Source of the DNA: Takakia lepidozioides
Lineage: Eukaryota; Streptophyta; Takakiopsida; Takakiales; Takakiaceae
Length of the DNA stretch: 64,000 nucleotides
Assembly: GCA_030704615.1 (NCBI GenBank)
Contig: CM060731.1
Location: 372,001-436,000 of the forward strand
Reading direction: 5' to 3'
A model generated the notes under the pieces. It was not told the DNA's origin and did not search any database. It worked only from the letters and a program-made list of their open reading frames with translations. Shown piece after piece: positions 21,494 through 33,492 of the stretch (its first letter is position 1; each line of letters begins with the position of its first letter). The position numbers and the translations under genes were made by a program.

Positions 21494-22219
21494 TGTCGCG
21501 CACCTCACTTTGGTAAGCTCTCTCCTCAAGTCATAGTTACTCGCTTGATGCGTGCGCCTAATTCCCAACCTGGCCGCCGGGCCAACTTGGAGCTCCGGCA
21601 GCTCACCGGGGCATAACGGTCCCCCCTTTGATCTCCCAAAGAACCCTCCAACGATTTCAAACCAGCGGAATTCCCTTAGGTAGTTGGCAGTCCGGAACAG
21701 CTCCCCACTCTTTGGTCGCTTTCCGGCTCGCTCGCTTACTCACTAGTTTTTGGTCACCAACGGGCTTGCACCGTTCTCGGGGTTACTACTCCCTATATAT
21801 ACTTCTGTAGCTGTCCGCGGGGGTTTCACAACCAGCCATGCCATTTTATGGCGAACCACCACGAAGACCCTCGATTCCCGGTGGTGAGTCGCGGTGAGTC
21901 TTGGCCCACTCACCGCGGCCCCAATGGACCGTGATGAGTCCCAAGACTCCCCACGACTCCCACCTTGAGGTCTCCACCCCATGGTGAGTCCTATGCCACC
22001 CCCACTAAGTCCCGCTAAGCTACCACCACCCCTTGTGGAGCCACCCCCACCGCAACCCGGTGTGCGGGGTTCCACCTAGTGAGCGCCACCGCCTCCTTGA
22101 GTGCCTTGGGCACTCAAGGGTGCTTCAGCCCCTGTACCTATCGCTGCTACTGCCCCCACCACAGGGGCAGCCCCTCTTGTGTCCCGACCCCCCTGCCCTC
22201 AAGGCAAAGGGCCGCGACA
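21494..22219 (-). repeat. gypsy A 3' LTR
   Basis: Bounded by TGTCGCGC and GCCGCGACA. It contains a TATATATA motif at 21794-21801 on the promoter-proximal strand side. I set the inner edge at 22219 because the LTR fragment at 15116-15494 ends at the same sequence. Confidence 0.7.
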
Positions 22220-23123
22220 CACACCCCTACCAACAGGGAGTCGATGTCCTCATCGACTTGTCCATTTTGTAGAAACGAACATCCAAGTTGTGGCGTCCCA
22301 CATCAAGGAGTTTGTTTCCGTACCATGGCGTCCCATGGCAAAGAACCAAACCCCACACTTGACTCTACTCTCCACTAGCTAGTTCGGCCGACTTCCTCCA
22401 AGTCCCGGCCAAGGGTGGAGCCTCTCCAGCTCCTCCCAGTGCACTCTTCTTGGCCTACTTCAAGGCCAAGGAACGATCCTCCCCGAGGATCGAATCGCCT
22501 TACTGCAACAACATTGCTTGCGACCGCTCATGATGCCGCTTTTGGCATCACCTTGAGCAAGGGTTCCCTGGAACCCTCTTTGACTAGGAAGATAACCTTG
22601 AACCAACCGTGCGCCCCAATCACTACAATTGGGTCCGCCTTGGAATGCTGGCCTGAGGTACGGGAACACGCCGAAGCCGCACTACGACTTCGTCCTGAGG
22701 CTACACGATTATAGTACGTGAACGGAAGCACGTAGCTTCCGCGTTAGCCCGCACTACAAGGCAACCCCCTCGGTAGCGCAGTTATAGTACGCACACGCGC
22801 CAGGTGCGCACTAGCACGTGAACTCCCAAAGAAGGCGCAAGTTTCCTTGCCCCTTGGATGGGGGTCACCCGATTTCGGCACTACGCAAACACACAATTAA
22901 CCCAATTTACCTCTCCCACTTTTATAAGCTAGCATGCATTCTACACACTAGCCAACCACACCATGCATCACCATTCCAAACAAAATAGGACGCACAACAT
23001 TTGGAATCCATTTCATTTATAGCACGTTTTGTACAATACAAGTTTTTGCAATCAGATTCCTAAGCTAGCTAAGCCGGGCTAAGCATGCATTCCCTCCCCC
23101 ACGCTCCAAGGTTGATGTCCCCA
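22220..23123 (-). other. gypsy A 3' untranslated region
   Basis: No coding signal is visible. A pyrimidine run at 23090-23107 (purine on the element strand) could be an alternative polypurine tract, in which case the LTR would extend further right than I have drawn it. Confidence 0.5.
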
Positions 23124-24773
23124 TCAACGCTTCTTCCGCTTTTGAGGTCGCCCTTCGAAAGCTGCGATCGCCTCGGATGCGTTTCCCATTTCTGAGGCAC
23201 GCACCCAAGATGCCTCCACATGATGATAGCCCTTCCATTTGACGAGATACTCCATTTCTTGGTTCTTGAACCTCCTTGACTTAAGTATCGCCTCCACCTC
23301 GTACTCAGGTTCATTTTCATGATCCAACAGCATAGGTGGCGGACGCAACACTTGATGCCGATTCGGACGCGCTTCATCTTTGAAGTAAGGCTTCAAAAGG
23401 GAGACATGGAATACTGGGTGCACCTTGCTGTTTGCCGGCAGCTCCAATTCATACACATCCTCATTCATAACCTTCCGAATGCGAAAGGGTCCCGCATACG
23501 GAGGTACGAACTTCGGACTCACTTCCGGAGGTAGTCGGAAATTCTTGATGTTCAACCAGACCTCCGTGCCTGCCTCAAACTTCACTTCCCTCCGCTTCCG
23601 ATTCCCCTGCCTTTCATACCGTTTCCTAGCTTTGGCAATGTTGTACTTTGCGAGCTTCAACAAACGCTCGCATTCTTCCAGTACTGCCGCTACTGCCGGT
23701 TCCTCAACGTCGTGGGCGGCCCAACTTGTCGGCACCAGAGGTGCTTTTCCATAGACCAATACGAAAGGGGAAACTCCCGTTGCGGAGTGTTCTGTGTTAT
23801 TATAACAGAACTCTGCCGCGTCTAAGTGTTCCACCCAGTCTGTTTGGTCTGCCGACACGTAATTCCGCAAGATCTGCTTCACTACGGAATTCACCCTTTC
23901 TGTTTGGCCGTCGGTCGTAGGTCGGAAGGCGGTGCTCATCTTCAGCCTCATCCCCATCTTCTTCCAAAGTGCTCTCCAGAATTTACTCCTAAACTTTGGA
24001 TCGCGGTCTGAGACAATATCCTTCGGGACTCCATGATGCTTTAAGACGTGGGCGAAGTAAAGTCGCCCTGTCTCCTGCGCCGTTGCCGTCTCCTTGGTGG
24101 GGATGAAATGGCCCATTTTACTGAACCTATCTACCACCACCATGATTGCATCAAATCCTTTTGACAGCGGCATAGCAGTCATGAAATCCATCGAGACGCT
24201 TTCCCAAGTCCCCTCTGGAATCGGCAAGGGTTGTAACAGCCCCGCTTGCTTTTTGTATTCACTCCGGTTTTGTTGGCATGTGGTGCATGTCTTGACATAC
24301 TCCTCTGCCTCCTCCCTCAGTTTGGGCCAGAAATACTCTCTCTTCAAGAGTGCCGCAGTGCGCTTGGCTCCGCCGTGGCCCGCAAGCGGGCTATCATGGC
24401 ATTCTCTCAAGAGGCTATCTCTGATCCCTCCCTTCGGCACGTAGAGACGTTTTTGCTTATACCGGAGCAGTCCATTTTGCAAGTGGAACTGCGATTTAAC
24501 CCCCATCCTCAAGTCCTGCATCACGGACTTTGCCAGCTCATCCTTCCGGCAAGCCTTCCGGATCTTCCTTTGGAGCGCCGTCTCGCCCTTGTACACCAAC
24601 AAGAGCTGCTGCTTTCTACTTAAAGCATCGGCCACCACGTTGTCTCGTCCCAGTTTGTACTGGATATCCACGTCGAACACCGCCAAAGTATCTTGCCACC
24701 TAAGTTGTTTTGGGGACAACTTGGGCTGCGTGGCAAAATACTTCACCGTGACATTGTCCGTGAACACCTTCAC
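23124..24773 (-). CDS. gypsy A RNase H end, integrase and chromodomain
   Basis: The frame opens with the last part of RNase H (VFTDNVTVKYF, then DNVVADALSRK). The integrase zinc finger is H-x4-GHGG with CTTCQQN, followed by catalytic D in SMDFMTAMP, D in SDRDPKF and E in DGQTERVN. The C-terminus is a chromodomain: EYEVEAILKSR, EYLVKWKGY, ASWVRASEM. Chromodomains steer chromoviruses to heterochromatin. The entry follows an in-frame stop at 24809, so it is a segment of the polyprotein, not a separate gene. Confidence 0.88.
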   Translation of the reverse strand: MKVFTDNVTVKYFATQPKLSPKQLRWQDTLAVFDVDIQYKLGRDNVVADALSRKQQLLLVYKGETALQRKIRKACRKDELAKSVMQDLRMGVKSQFHLQNGLLRYKQKRLYVPKGGIRDSLLRECHDSPLAGHGGAKRTAALLKREYFWPKLREEAEEYVKTCTTCQQNRSEYKKQAGLLQPLPIPEGTWESVSMDFMTAMPLSKGFDAIMVVVDRFSKMGHFIPTKETATAQETGRLYFAHVLKHHGVPKDIVSDRDPKFRSKFWRALWKKMGMRLKMSTAFRPTTDGQTERVNSVVKQILRNYVSADQTDWVEHLDAAEFCYNNTEHSATGVSPFVLVYGKAPLVPTSWAAHDVEEPAVAAVLEECERLLKLAKYNIAKARKRYERQGNRKRREVKFEAGTEVWLNIKNFRLPPEVSPKFVPPYAGPFRIRKVMNEDVYELELPANSKVHPVFHVSLLKPYFKDEARPNRHQVLRPPPMLLDHENEPEYEVEAILKSRRFKNQEMEYLVKWKGYHHVEASWVRASEMGNASEAIAAFEGRPQKRKKR

Positions 24774-25181
24774 TGGGTTGGAACCAATATAGTGGCGCCA
24801 GAGCTCAACTCACTGCACCACCGCCTTCATCTCTTTTTCGTGCGTCGGCCACCGTCGCTCCACTTCATTCAATTTCTTACTTTCGTAAGCCACTGGACGT
24901 CCATCTTGCATCAGTACACCCCCAATCGCGAAGTCCGACGCATCTGTGTGTATCTCGAATGGACGATCAAACTCCGGGATTTTCAAGACTGGAGCTTCCG
25001 CCATCTGCTACTTCAATTCAGCAAAAGCTTGGCCACAAAAGGTGTTCCATGCCCAGACTTTAGATTTACACAGAAGGTCTGACAGCGGCCCCGCAATCTT
25101 GACGAAATTTCTCACATACTTCCGGTAATAGGAGGCGAGTCCTAGGAAGGATCGCACTCCCGGGACCGAAGTCGGAGGATC
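24774..25181 (-). pseudogene. gypsy A RNase H segment with three stops
   Basis: Links the reverse transcriptase and integrase frames. RNase H signatures include EIHTDASDFAIGGVL and the catalytic-region E of RRWPTHEKEM. Stops in frame lie at about 25181 (TAG), 25007 (TAG) and 24809 (TGA). At the first, related elements normally have Trp. Confidence 0.75.
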
Positions 25182-26954
25182 CTAGTCCAAGATCGCCCTC
25201 ACCTTTCTGTCATCCATTTTGATCCCATCCTGTGTAATCACATGCCCCTGGAACTCCACTTTTGTGACCCCGAATTCGCACTTTGAAGCTTTGGCATACA
25301 GCTTCCCTTCCCGCAATTTGTGGAACACCCTTTTGAGGTGCTCCAGGTGCTCCTCCTTTGTTTTCGAATACACCAAGATGTCGTCGATGTACACGATCAC
25401 AAAGTCATCCAACCACTCCTGGAAAAGGCTGTTCATCAGCGTGCTAAAGGTCGCAGGTGCATTCGTGAGCCCAAAAGGCATCACCAGGAACTCATATGAA
25501 CCATACCTTGTCATGCACGCGGTCTTCTCCTCATCTCCTTCCGCCACCCAAATTTGGTGATAGCCGGAGCGCAAGTCAATCCGGCTGAAATACTTCGCTC
25601 CTGCCAACCGATCCAAGAGGTCGTCGATCCTTGGCAAAGGGTACCGGTTTTTGATAGTCAACTTGTTCAGAGCCCTGTAATCGACACACATCCGCAGCGT
25701 CCCATCCTTCTTGTCTGCAAATAGCACCGGGGCTCCGTAAGGTGACTTACTCGGCCGGATGTACCCCTTTGACATTAGATCCTTGAGCTGAGTCTTCAGC
25801 TCGACCAACTCCCTGTGGCTCAACCGGTAGGGGGCCTTGGCAGGCGGTTCCGATCCCGGTATCACCTCAATCTTGTGGTCAACTCCTCTTCGCGGTGGCA
25901 AGCCGCTTGGTAAATCCTCCGGCATCACATCCTGGTATTTCTCCAAGATCCCCTTGATCCAATCTGGGCTCGGCTCCCCATCGCCTTCTCCCTTCACTTC
26001 TCTAATGTAAAGCAAAAATTGGGGCTCGTGGGCCTCCTCCACGGCCCACTCCCTTGCTGACAGAAGGTTTATTCGCCCTCCCACGGATTTGGGCGTTTCC
26101 GACACTCTTAAAACCTCGCCACCATTCCCACATGGCAGCGTGATCACTCTCTTGCGGCCGTCTATGACCGCTCCGGATTTGCTCAAAAAGGTCATCCCCA
26201 AAATGAGATCCACTACATCGATCTCGCAAATGCTGAAGTTCCCACGTCCCTTCCAACTCCCCAGTTGAAGAGGAACATCAAACGCCAACCTTGTCGCCAA
26301 CTGTGGTTCTCCTTTGGCAGAACGCACCTCAATAGAGGCCCCCACGTCACTTGTCGGGAGTCCCAACTTTCGCACCGTCGCCGGCGTCATGAAGGAGTGC
26401 GACGGTCCTGTGTCCACCAACAACGACACGTTAGTTCCGGATATTATCCCTTCCACGAACAATAACTGTCTCCCTTTACGCAGGGCGCCAGTTTCCTGAT
26501 ACAACTCACAAGAATAGTTGCCTACCTTGCAAGTCTTGGCAACCACCGCTTCCACCAAGCGACTGATGGTATCTTCCGACAGCTCCGTGGTTGCCCGAGT
26601 CATGTTCAATTGACGAGGTTTTGTGCACTTCTTGGCCATGTGCCCGGGCTCCCCGCAATTGAAACAAACTCCATCAAAGGTCGCCTTCTGTCCACCATAT
26701 GTTGCTCCACCCGCTTTTCCTTTCGAAGCACCGGGTGCCGCCTTGACGTGTGAAGGCCCTCCCTTCGATTTCCACGTGCCATTGTCGCCGCGTGGCCTAT
26801 CCCACTTCTTTTCCGGTCGGAAGGAGTCACCTTCCCGCCGGGTCTTCTTGTGGTTCAGCTCCGTACGGCCTTGTCTCTCACCCCTAGGGACATCCAAGAA
26901 ACATTCAGCCCTCTCAATTGCCTCGTTCAAAGTCTTGGGTGGCTTCTCCACCAA
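25182..26954 (-). CDS. gypsy A zinc knuckle, protease and reverse transcriptase
   Basis: From the N-terminus: a basic segment, CCHC knuckle [14 protein letters not shown], protease [14 protein letters not shown] (catalytic DTG), and reverse transcriptase with [37 protein letters not shown] and the catalytic [10 protein letters not shown]. It represents the middle of a single gag-pol polyprotein. It overlaps the gag frame by 28 bp because of a frameshift near 26930-26954. Confidence 0.9.
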   Translation of the reverse strand: MVEKPPKTLNEAIERAECFLDVPRGERQGRTELNHKKTRREGDSFRPEKKWDRPRGDNGTWKSKGGPSHVKAAPGASKGKAGGATYGGQKATFDGVCFNCGEPGHMAKKCTKPRQLNMTRATTELSEDTISRLVEAVVAKTCKVGNYSCELYQETGALRKGRQLLFVEGIISGTNVSLLVDTGPSHSFMTPATVRKLGLPTSDVGASIEVRSAKGEPQLATRLAFDVPLQLGSWKGRGNFSICEIDVVDLILGMTFLSKSGAVIDGRKRVITLPCGNGGEVLRVSETPKSVGGRINLLSAREWAVEEAHEPQFLLYIREVKGEGDGEPSPDWIKGILEKYQDVMPEDLPSGLPPRRGVDHKIEVIPGSEPPAKAPYRLSHRELVELKTQLKDLMSKGYIRPSKSPYGAPVLFADKKDGTLRMCVDYRALNKLTIKNRYPLPRIDDLLDRLAGAKYFSRIDLRSGYHQIWVAEGDEEKTACMTRYGSYEFLVMPFGLTNAPATFSTLMNSLFQEWLDDFVIVYIDDILVYSKTKEEHLEHLKRVFHKLREGKLYAKASKCEFGVTKVEFQGHVITQDGIKMDDRKVRAILD

Positions 26955-27670
26955 CTTCCGCCTGGCCCATGGGGCCAGCCCGCCACAAACTTGAAGACCA
27001 TTTCTGGTTCTGCCATGTCCGCGACTTCGAGCAATAGCACATTGAAAGCTTGGACATACCCCCGAATGTCATCTGTTTGCTTCATATTCCTCATCTTGTC
27101 CCGGGCAAGCCAGGACGCGTTGAGGGGCACAAACTGTCTCTTCATCAATTCCTTGAACTCACTCCAGTTCAAGGTTTCCGGGCTTGGGCCTCGGTCGTGA
27201 AGGCGTTTCTGCCACCATTGTTGAGCATAGCCCCTCAAATAGGTGGGAGCCACTTCCACCCGATCCTCGTCACTCAACTTGGCCGCCCGGAAGTACTGCT
27301 CTAGCTCCAGGAGCCAGGTGTTGAGTGCCTTCCGATTTCGGACGCCCTCAAAGGTGCCGGGTTCCTTAGGCTTCACCTTAAACTTTGCCTTAGTGGAAGT
27401 GGCATTAGCCGCCTTCAACACGTCTTTCAACATCCCGCCAAACTGCGCCAACAACCCTTCCCAAAAGGCTGCCGGCATGGGAGGCATCTCTTGGTTTGTC
27501 GGAACTCCCAAGGATTCCTCGGATTCCTCCCGCTCTTGAGCGGCCTCGTTTTCGGAAACATGCATCGCTTCCTCAAACGGCCGCCTCGGTGACAAGTCGC
27601 CCCCATCGGGCACACCAGGATCATCGTCTTTTGGGCCGTTCCGCTTTCGCTTCGGCTTGCCCGACCCCAT
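26927..27670 (-). CDS. gypsy A gag
   Basis: Starts at the ATG at 27670 ([12 protein letters not shown]). The upstream frame overlaps the primer site and is not used. Contains a capsid-like retrotransposon gag domain with [29 protein letters not shown] and [12 protein letters not shown]. The frame is lost at about 26930 by an indel, after which it continues in the pol frame. Confidence 0.82.
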   Translation of the reverse strand: MGSGKPKRKRNGPKDDDPGVPDGGDLSPRRPFEEAMHVSENEAAQEREESEESLGVPTNQEMPPMPAAFWEGLLAQFGGMLKDVLKAANATSTKAKFKVKPKEPGTFEGVRNRKALNTWLLELEQYFRAAKLSDEDRVEVAPTYLRGYAQQWWQKRLHDRGPSPETLNWSEFKELMKRQFVPLNASWLARDKMRNMKQTDDIRGYVQAFNVLLLEVADMAEPEMVFKFVAGWPHGPGGSWWRSHPRL

Positions 27671-27712
27671 TATGAGGCCAATCCCAAGGACAATCGCGTA
27701 CTGAACTCTAAG

Positions 27713-27724
27713 CTCTGATACCAA
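27713..27724 (-). promoter_or_regulatory. primer binding site, initiator Met tRNA type
   Basis: TGGTATCAGAGC on the minus strand directly follows the 5' LTR end (GCGCGACA, then CT). It is complementary to the 3' end of plant initiator methionine tRNA. Confidence 0.9.
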
Positions 27725-27725
27725 G

Positions 27726-28238
27726 TGTCGCGCACCTCACTTCGGTAAGCTCCCCTTCAAGTCATAGTTACTCGCTTTGATGCGCGCGCCTAATTCCCAA
27801 CCTGGCCGCCGGGCCAACTTGGAGCTTCGGCTGCTCACCGGGGCATAACGGTCCCCCCTTTGTTCTCCCAAAGAACCCTCCACCGATTTGGAACCGGCGG
27901 GAATTCCCTTTGGTAGTTGGCAGTCCGGAACAGCTCCCCACTCTTTGGTCGCTTTCCGGCTCGCTCGCTTACTCACTAGTTTTTGGTCACCAACGGGCTT
28001 GCATCGTTCTCGGGGTTACTACTCCCTATATATACTTCTGTAGCTGTCCGCGGGGGTTTCATAACCAGCCATGCCATTTTATGGCGAACCACCACGAAAA
28101 CCCTCGACTCCCGGTGATGAGTCGCGGTGAGTCTTGGCCCACTCACCACGGCCCCTATGGACCGTGATGAGTCCCAAGACTCCCCACGACTCCCACCACG
28201 AGGTCTCCGCCCCCATGGTGAGTCCTATGCCACCCAAC
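27726..28238 (-). repeat. gypsy A 5' LTR, truncated
   Basis: Nearly identical to 21494-22000 up to CCTATGCCACCC, then different sequence. The TATATATA motif is at 28027-28034. Confidence 0.8.
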
Positions 28239-28303
28239 CGGTCGGAATTGCGCTGTCTCAAGCGGTCGGAATTGCACTCGGCTCCATGCATCAGATACAA
28301 AAT

Positions 28304-28802
28304 GGAAATGCGGCGCCGCATTTCCGTTCTGGAATGTCGGAAAGTGCGACTCGGACGGAAATGCGGTGCCGCATTTCTGTTCCCGTTGTTCATAATTCTC
28401 AATCAGAATGGAAATGCGGTACCGCATTTCCATTCCACCTTCACATACCGTGCTTTCTGGATGGAAATACGTTACCGCATTTCCGTTCTGGATAGTGTTA
28501 AGGTCTCACCCGGGCGGATATGCGGTGCCGCATTTCTGTTCCCTTTGTTCATAATTCTCAATCAGAACGGAAATGCGGTACCGCATTTCCGTTCCACTTC
28601 CACATACCGTGCTTGCTGGATGGAAATGCGTTACCGCATTTCCGTACCACCTTCACATACCGTGCTTGCTGGATGGAAATGCGTTACCGCATTTCCGTTC
28701 TGGAGAGTATAAAGGTTTCCCCCGGACGGAAACTCGGTGCCGCATTTCCGTCGCTCTGGTGCATGACCAAGATGCAATACGGAAATGCGGCGCTGTATTT
28801 CC
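28304..28802. repeat. ten palindromes with an exact 53-bp period
   Basis: 22-bp palindromes of the GAAATGCGGYRCCGCATTTC type are centred at 28314, 28367, 28420, 28473, 28526, 28579, 28632, 28685, 28738 and 28791. Every step is 53 bp. The 31-bp spacers fall into three recurring types plus one different last one, in the order A B C A B C C A D, so it is a higher-order tandem repeat of about 159 bp. Central dinucleotides are CG, TG, TA, TA, TG, TA, TA, TA, TG and CG. Confidence 0.95.
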
Positions 28803-29218
28803 GTCCACCAGCAATCGAAAGAATCACTCGGGACGGGAAATCTGGAACCTGAATGGGTTGCATTGTTCCGAAACAACACAATTGCGGCCAGTCTTGATGA
28901 GCACAACTTGGTTGTCTGACCGTTTTAACTAACAGTACTGGCACTTGTCAGTGCGAACGTTCCTGTCTGCACCGAGAATACTGCTGGATCCACCCTCAGG
29001 AGAAACTGTCAGGAGATGTTATTTCGTCGCCGAATCGGCCATCATTGTCTAACTACTGGCTATGGAATCACACCTCCCACCTTCATGCATGTAGCTTGAA
29101 ACAATACTTTCCACTTCAATGTGCGACTTCCAATCGTCGATGGACTCCGCATGGTGCCTGTGAGCCTTGGTCTGTCGCTATACTGAACCTCGCACTTGCC
29201 AACTTCGTGCGGTCTTCG
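28803..29218. other. leader of transposase T2
   Basis: No gene is recognised between the palindrome array and the T2 start codon. It is presumably the promoter and 5' untranslated region of T2. Confidence 0.4.
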
Positions 29219-32200
29219 ATGGCTCCGAATTCCTACGCTATAGTTTGCTGTCCTCCGCAACTTGGGAGAGCCTGGATCCCAAACGAGGGAGGACTTTGCA
29301 GAGTGACTGAAACTTACCTTTGTTCCAAATTTAAGCTCAAACCGGGCACAGTTTATTTGGAAGAAGAAAGGAATGATGTTCCTGGACAGGTTGACGAGAC
29401 CATTGTCGTGCTAGGTAACGACGGAGGTTGCGGAATCGAATGGCACGTACCCCCATCAGACACCATCCTATACCGAGCTGTGGGAATGCCCATTCCCTTT
29501 CCGAATCAGTCGCTGCCCACACCATCCACAAAGGAGTCCGGAAACCGACAGGCGGCCACTGCCAACAGAGAGGTATGCAACGATAATCATTCCCGACCTG
29601 GACCATCAAGACCCTCCATAGCTTCTCGTGTGGACGTATTCGACATTTCCGACGAGGAAGATGATTGCATTGAGGTACCCATGTCCTCCGCACGGTCGTT
29701 CAAATCCGGCATGGACGTCTCTGTAGGTGCTACGCATGTGCCCTCGAGCATAACTCCAACCCGGTCCATTGTGCAGCTCCTACGACAACATCACCTCGAT
29801 GGTTCTCGCTCCGAGCTGGCTGCTCTCGACTATGCCAAATTCCCAGTCAGAAAGGTAACGTTTCTGCCTCCCGAAGTCGATGGCAATGTCATCTTCGAGT
29901 TTCCACCTGTTTCTTCGTCAAACAAAGCCTCCGGGATGTTAACAGACATGGATCGAAAGCATGACGGACACCCCTGGTGTGTGACGAAGACCAGTAGCAC
30001 GAAAATTGCTGATGGTGTTCGTGTACGATATGTCCTCTGTGCGGGGAAGCTGAGGTGCCTCAATCCACCTGCTTCACTTTCTCTCCAAAGGAGGGCGGAG
30101 AAACAAGACGGATTGGACTGGCACAACGCATCATCCATTCATTGTCTCCAGCCAAGCTCCTGCGGGTTCTTTCAAGTGTGCACATTGCAAAGAACCACCG
30201 ACGTGCATGTCCATGTGCAGAGCCAAGCAATATTACGTAATCCATTTGCTCCCGGACTTGACTAGAGCTTGCATACACGTTGGGGTCCACTACCACCCCT
30301 TGGCAAGAGGCAACATGCGGGAGGCTGTGCAGGAAGCACACGACATCATAAAAGAGGAGGTGAAATTGAGCCCCGGAGCCAGACCAAAGCAGATTCAGCC
30401 CACAATCATGTCTGAAGATGGTTCCGACCGAGAGCCCTTGACCGAAGATGAGATGCGTGACCTCTTGGAGTCCGTCTCGCACGTTTGTAGTCCGAATGTG
30501 CGGAATCACATCGTATCTTGCAAACAGGAGTTCGGCAGGGGGTCGGACATGTACTCAATCCTGGAGGTGAAACAAATGACTGGATATGACTACATCCAAG
30601 GTAGCAGGTTTCCAGGGCAAGGCAGCGAATCCGATCGTTGTTACATTTTCAAAATGTCAACGTGTGGGCCTGGGAGTGGAGTCGACTTGGTCACTCGCAT
30701 GACAACTGGAAACTTGTCGAATGCTTGGGTGATGTTTGATCACATCAAGCGAATTACAAACCATCAGTGGGTGACTATGGGTGCGCATGTTTATGACTAT
30801 CACTCCAAGAGGCTCATGACGATTGCAATCTGCGAGATGAAAGGGGAGGACACACAGTCCGAGATGCATCTGTGGGAGGGCATAAACGAGCAGATGGCAA
30901 GGGCGGGATTGCCAGAGCCCAATTTCAGGGGTTCATGGCAGACAACGCTCAGGCCAACTGGGCAGCGGTGCGGCGTGTGTACGGTGAGGACCCCAATGTT
31001 CCAATGGAGGGGAAAGAGAGATCCTGTGGATTCCGTTGGATGCAGAGTCTATCCCACTACACTACCAAATTTGTTGCTAGCTCATTCCAGGCTGAACACC
31101 GTGTCCTTTGTACGGCGTGGAAGGATGCACCCACATTTGATGACGCGGAGGTTAAGTTTGCTATCATCGAGGCTTGGTGGAACACGTCAGGTGCAGTGGA
31201 GACAACCAATCTGGGAGCATTGCACAGCTGGTTGGGGTGGTGGCATTTTCGGTATCGACAGTTCGGACAGTACATGCGGGAGGTAGCTGCTGTCATTTTC
31301 GTTCATTTGTCTTTCTGTTACGGACATTTCGATTGGTCCCTCACCATTGTTTGTGTCCTTCTAGGAGCGGTGCTTGGATTCCGACACGGACATGCCGAAC
31401 ACGAATATGGCAGAATCGGTCCACTCCTCCTGGCGAGCGTCTTCTGTCGCACATCCGGTGGACGTAGTGACGGCCACAACGGAGGACATCGACAGAGCAA
31501 TCATGCAGCAAGCCACGTACTACAAGTTCCTGAGCGGCAAACAATGGGGCTTTGGCCGGACAGGGAGGAATTGTTGGTACGAACAGCTCTGAGGTCCAAG
31601 AATCCAGTGAAATGGGCGACAGCATTGCGAGAGAAGATCAAAGGGACGCCTCTGCACCGCAGAGGTGAACACCTAGAGGGGGACGTCCGGACTCGCCCTG
31701 TCAGGCAGAGGATTGAAGAGGAACCCGGGTGCGAAGAGGATTCCTAGAGATCCGACAGGAACATTCGGACAGCACCTCGAGGTCCGTCATGTTGCCGCAC
31801 AATGTGTCTTCCAGCAGTGGAAGCCCAAGAAATTCCAGATCGCCGTCGCCTTCAACCAGGGATTTTGTGCGAGAAATTCCCACCGCTCCCTTGCCCCAGA
31901 TTCCGCCCGCTGTTATGCAGTATGGCCAAGCCATTGTGGAGACGACTGTGTCTGCATCACAGTGGAGAATTGCTCGCACAAAGCCGTCGTTTCGAGGAAG
32001 GTGTTCCGCAATTCGTGTGGATACACGGCAACGTTGTTTAGAATGATAAGGAGGAATCCAGATGGGGCTGTCCCTGCTCCTACTTTTACAGGAAGATTTG
32101 TCCATGCAAAGTTTGCGGAGGCGACAACCACCCAGTTCTGGTTCTGCAGCACGACATTATGACTTGCGTGTATGGATCCCAAGTACGGCATACACCAATG

Positions 32201-32684
32201 CCAGAGGCTCCAAAAGAACCCCCGGTGTGGCCGTGGACCAGGCTGCGATCTGAGTCAGGTTGAGGCCGACGCCCTTACCCGCCGCAGGATTTCGGATTGG
32301 TGCAGCGCACTGACGTCCCCAGACAACCATTCCGCTTCCACAGCCTCCACCACCGACCCCTGTGAGAGCAAGAACAATTGGACACGACAGCTCTAAGCAT
32401 CCTACACACCGTTGGGGGAAACCGAAGGGCGCGCGACCTCCCTCAAAGTGAACGAGACAAGGATGGGGAATGCACTTCGGATGAACTGTACAATCCAGAG
32501 CTCGACTGAAGTGCCCCCACCAGGTTTCGGCCGTGTGTATCAGATGGCCACGGCGGGCTCAGCTATTCGCAATGAGGTGTACACCATCACCATTTCAGAA
32601 TTACCCACCTGCAATTGCCAAACCGACTTCCAGATCATGGTGAACAAGGGGGCCATCATACTGCCTTGCAAGCATTTGTACTAA
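29219..32684 (+). pseudogene. MULE-like transposase T2
   Basis: Starts at the ATG at 29219 (MAPNSYAIVCCPP), which aligns with the T4 start. Module order: KLKPGTVYLEEERND N-terminal module, acidic linker, KHDGHPWCVTKTSS zinc-binding module, H-x-HP at 30290, transposase core (VMFDHIKR, MTIAICEMKGED, FMADNAQANWAAV, CGFRWMQSL), an intron at about 31280-31363, MAESVHSSW, long linker, and the SWIM finger CNC at 32610 with PCKHLY at the end. Frames break near 30060-30200, 30930, 31560 and 31745. The sequence stops inside the SWIM region at 32684, where unrelated gypsy sequence starts, so the 3' end of the element is missing. Confidence 0.78.
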
Positions 32685-32693
32685 GCTTTACCT

Positions 32694-33397
32694 AAAGAGA
32701 CTCCCTTTGTAATTCCACAACTCATCACTTCATCATGCACCAGGGTTGAGCCCCCAGGACTCTCTGAATATGGATCCATGGGACCAGTGAGCTTGGCTTG
32801 CGGTCCCATACAATGGTACGCCCATCCTTTTCGGATAGTAGAACTGTACTGGCGCCAGTACCTCAGACTCTGGCCACAGAAAGGTCCGACATATGGCTTG
32901 CCTGAATCCTCATGTATATCTTTGGCACCACCTTGCTCATTGTTGGCCTCAGGGTCCTCAGACACTTGATCTACAGTCATCCCTGTTGAGGTCCAACCTG
33001 GCCTTCCGCTGCCACATACACAGAATGCAATGCCTGCCATCCGGGCACCATCTCCTCGTCCGCTCACCATGCCACCGAGCTCCAGTGTCATCCTTCTGGC
33101 TTCGTGCATGGATTGCCACTGCCACTCAACCCCTCTGCATTGCGATGTGACCAAACCCGGTCGATGCACCACCTGAAAGTCATACTTTGAAGGATGAGTG
33201 CCCACCGTGCAAGCTTCCCCGTAAGCTTGTCTGACTCCATCAACCACTTGAGTGGTTGGTGATCCGCGACAAGAGTGAAGAGATTGCCGTATAGATAGCA
33301 CCTGAAGTGTGCTACGCCCACACTGCAGCTAAGCATTCTCCCTCATATGTATTACTTATACTCTGCAGCATTGTTCGAGCGTCTAGCATAAGCCACT
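32694..33397 (-). pseudogene. RNase H remnant of another gypsy (gypsy D)
   Basis: On the minus strand, HFRCYLYGNLFTLVADHQPL and KWLMESDKLTGKLARWALIL are typical of the C-terminal part of gypsy RNase H. Frames are broken both upstream and downstream. No LTR or primer site can be assigned. Confidence 0.65.
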
Positions 33398-33492
33398 TGT
33401 TAGAGGACTGTCTGGGACTTAGACACTTATACGGGATCTGTGGGGTACCCTTAATTTTGCACAGACTGAGACCAACAGGAGCCTTAGGGTGA
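33398..33492 (+). repeat. start of a family B LTR before the gap
   Basis: TGTTAGAGGACTGTCTGGGA and the following bases match the beginning of the LTR at 59639. The rest is hidden by the gap. Confidence 0.85.

Larger units (their letters stand above)
21494..28238 (-). mobile_element. gypsy A, a chromovirus (Ty3/gypsy)
   Basis: Order from right to left: LTR, primer site, gag, protease, reverse transcriptase, RNase H, integrase, chromodomain, 3' region, LTR. It is inserted in the family B integrase (left junction GGCTGGTG|TGTCGCG). The right LTR is cut at about 28238 and the expected family B flank is missing there, so the right border has been rearranged. Stops at 25181, 25007 and 24809 and a gag frameshift make this copy non-autonomous. 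Confidence 0.88.

Noticed and set aside
28304-28802. CRISPR-like array: 22-bp repeats with 31-bp spacers of constant length
   Set aside because: The spacers fall into three recurring sequence types, there are no cas genes, and the surroundings are nuclear plant-type transposons. It is a higher-order tandem repeat.
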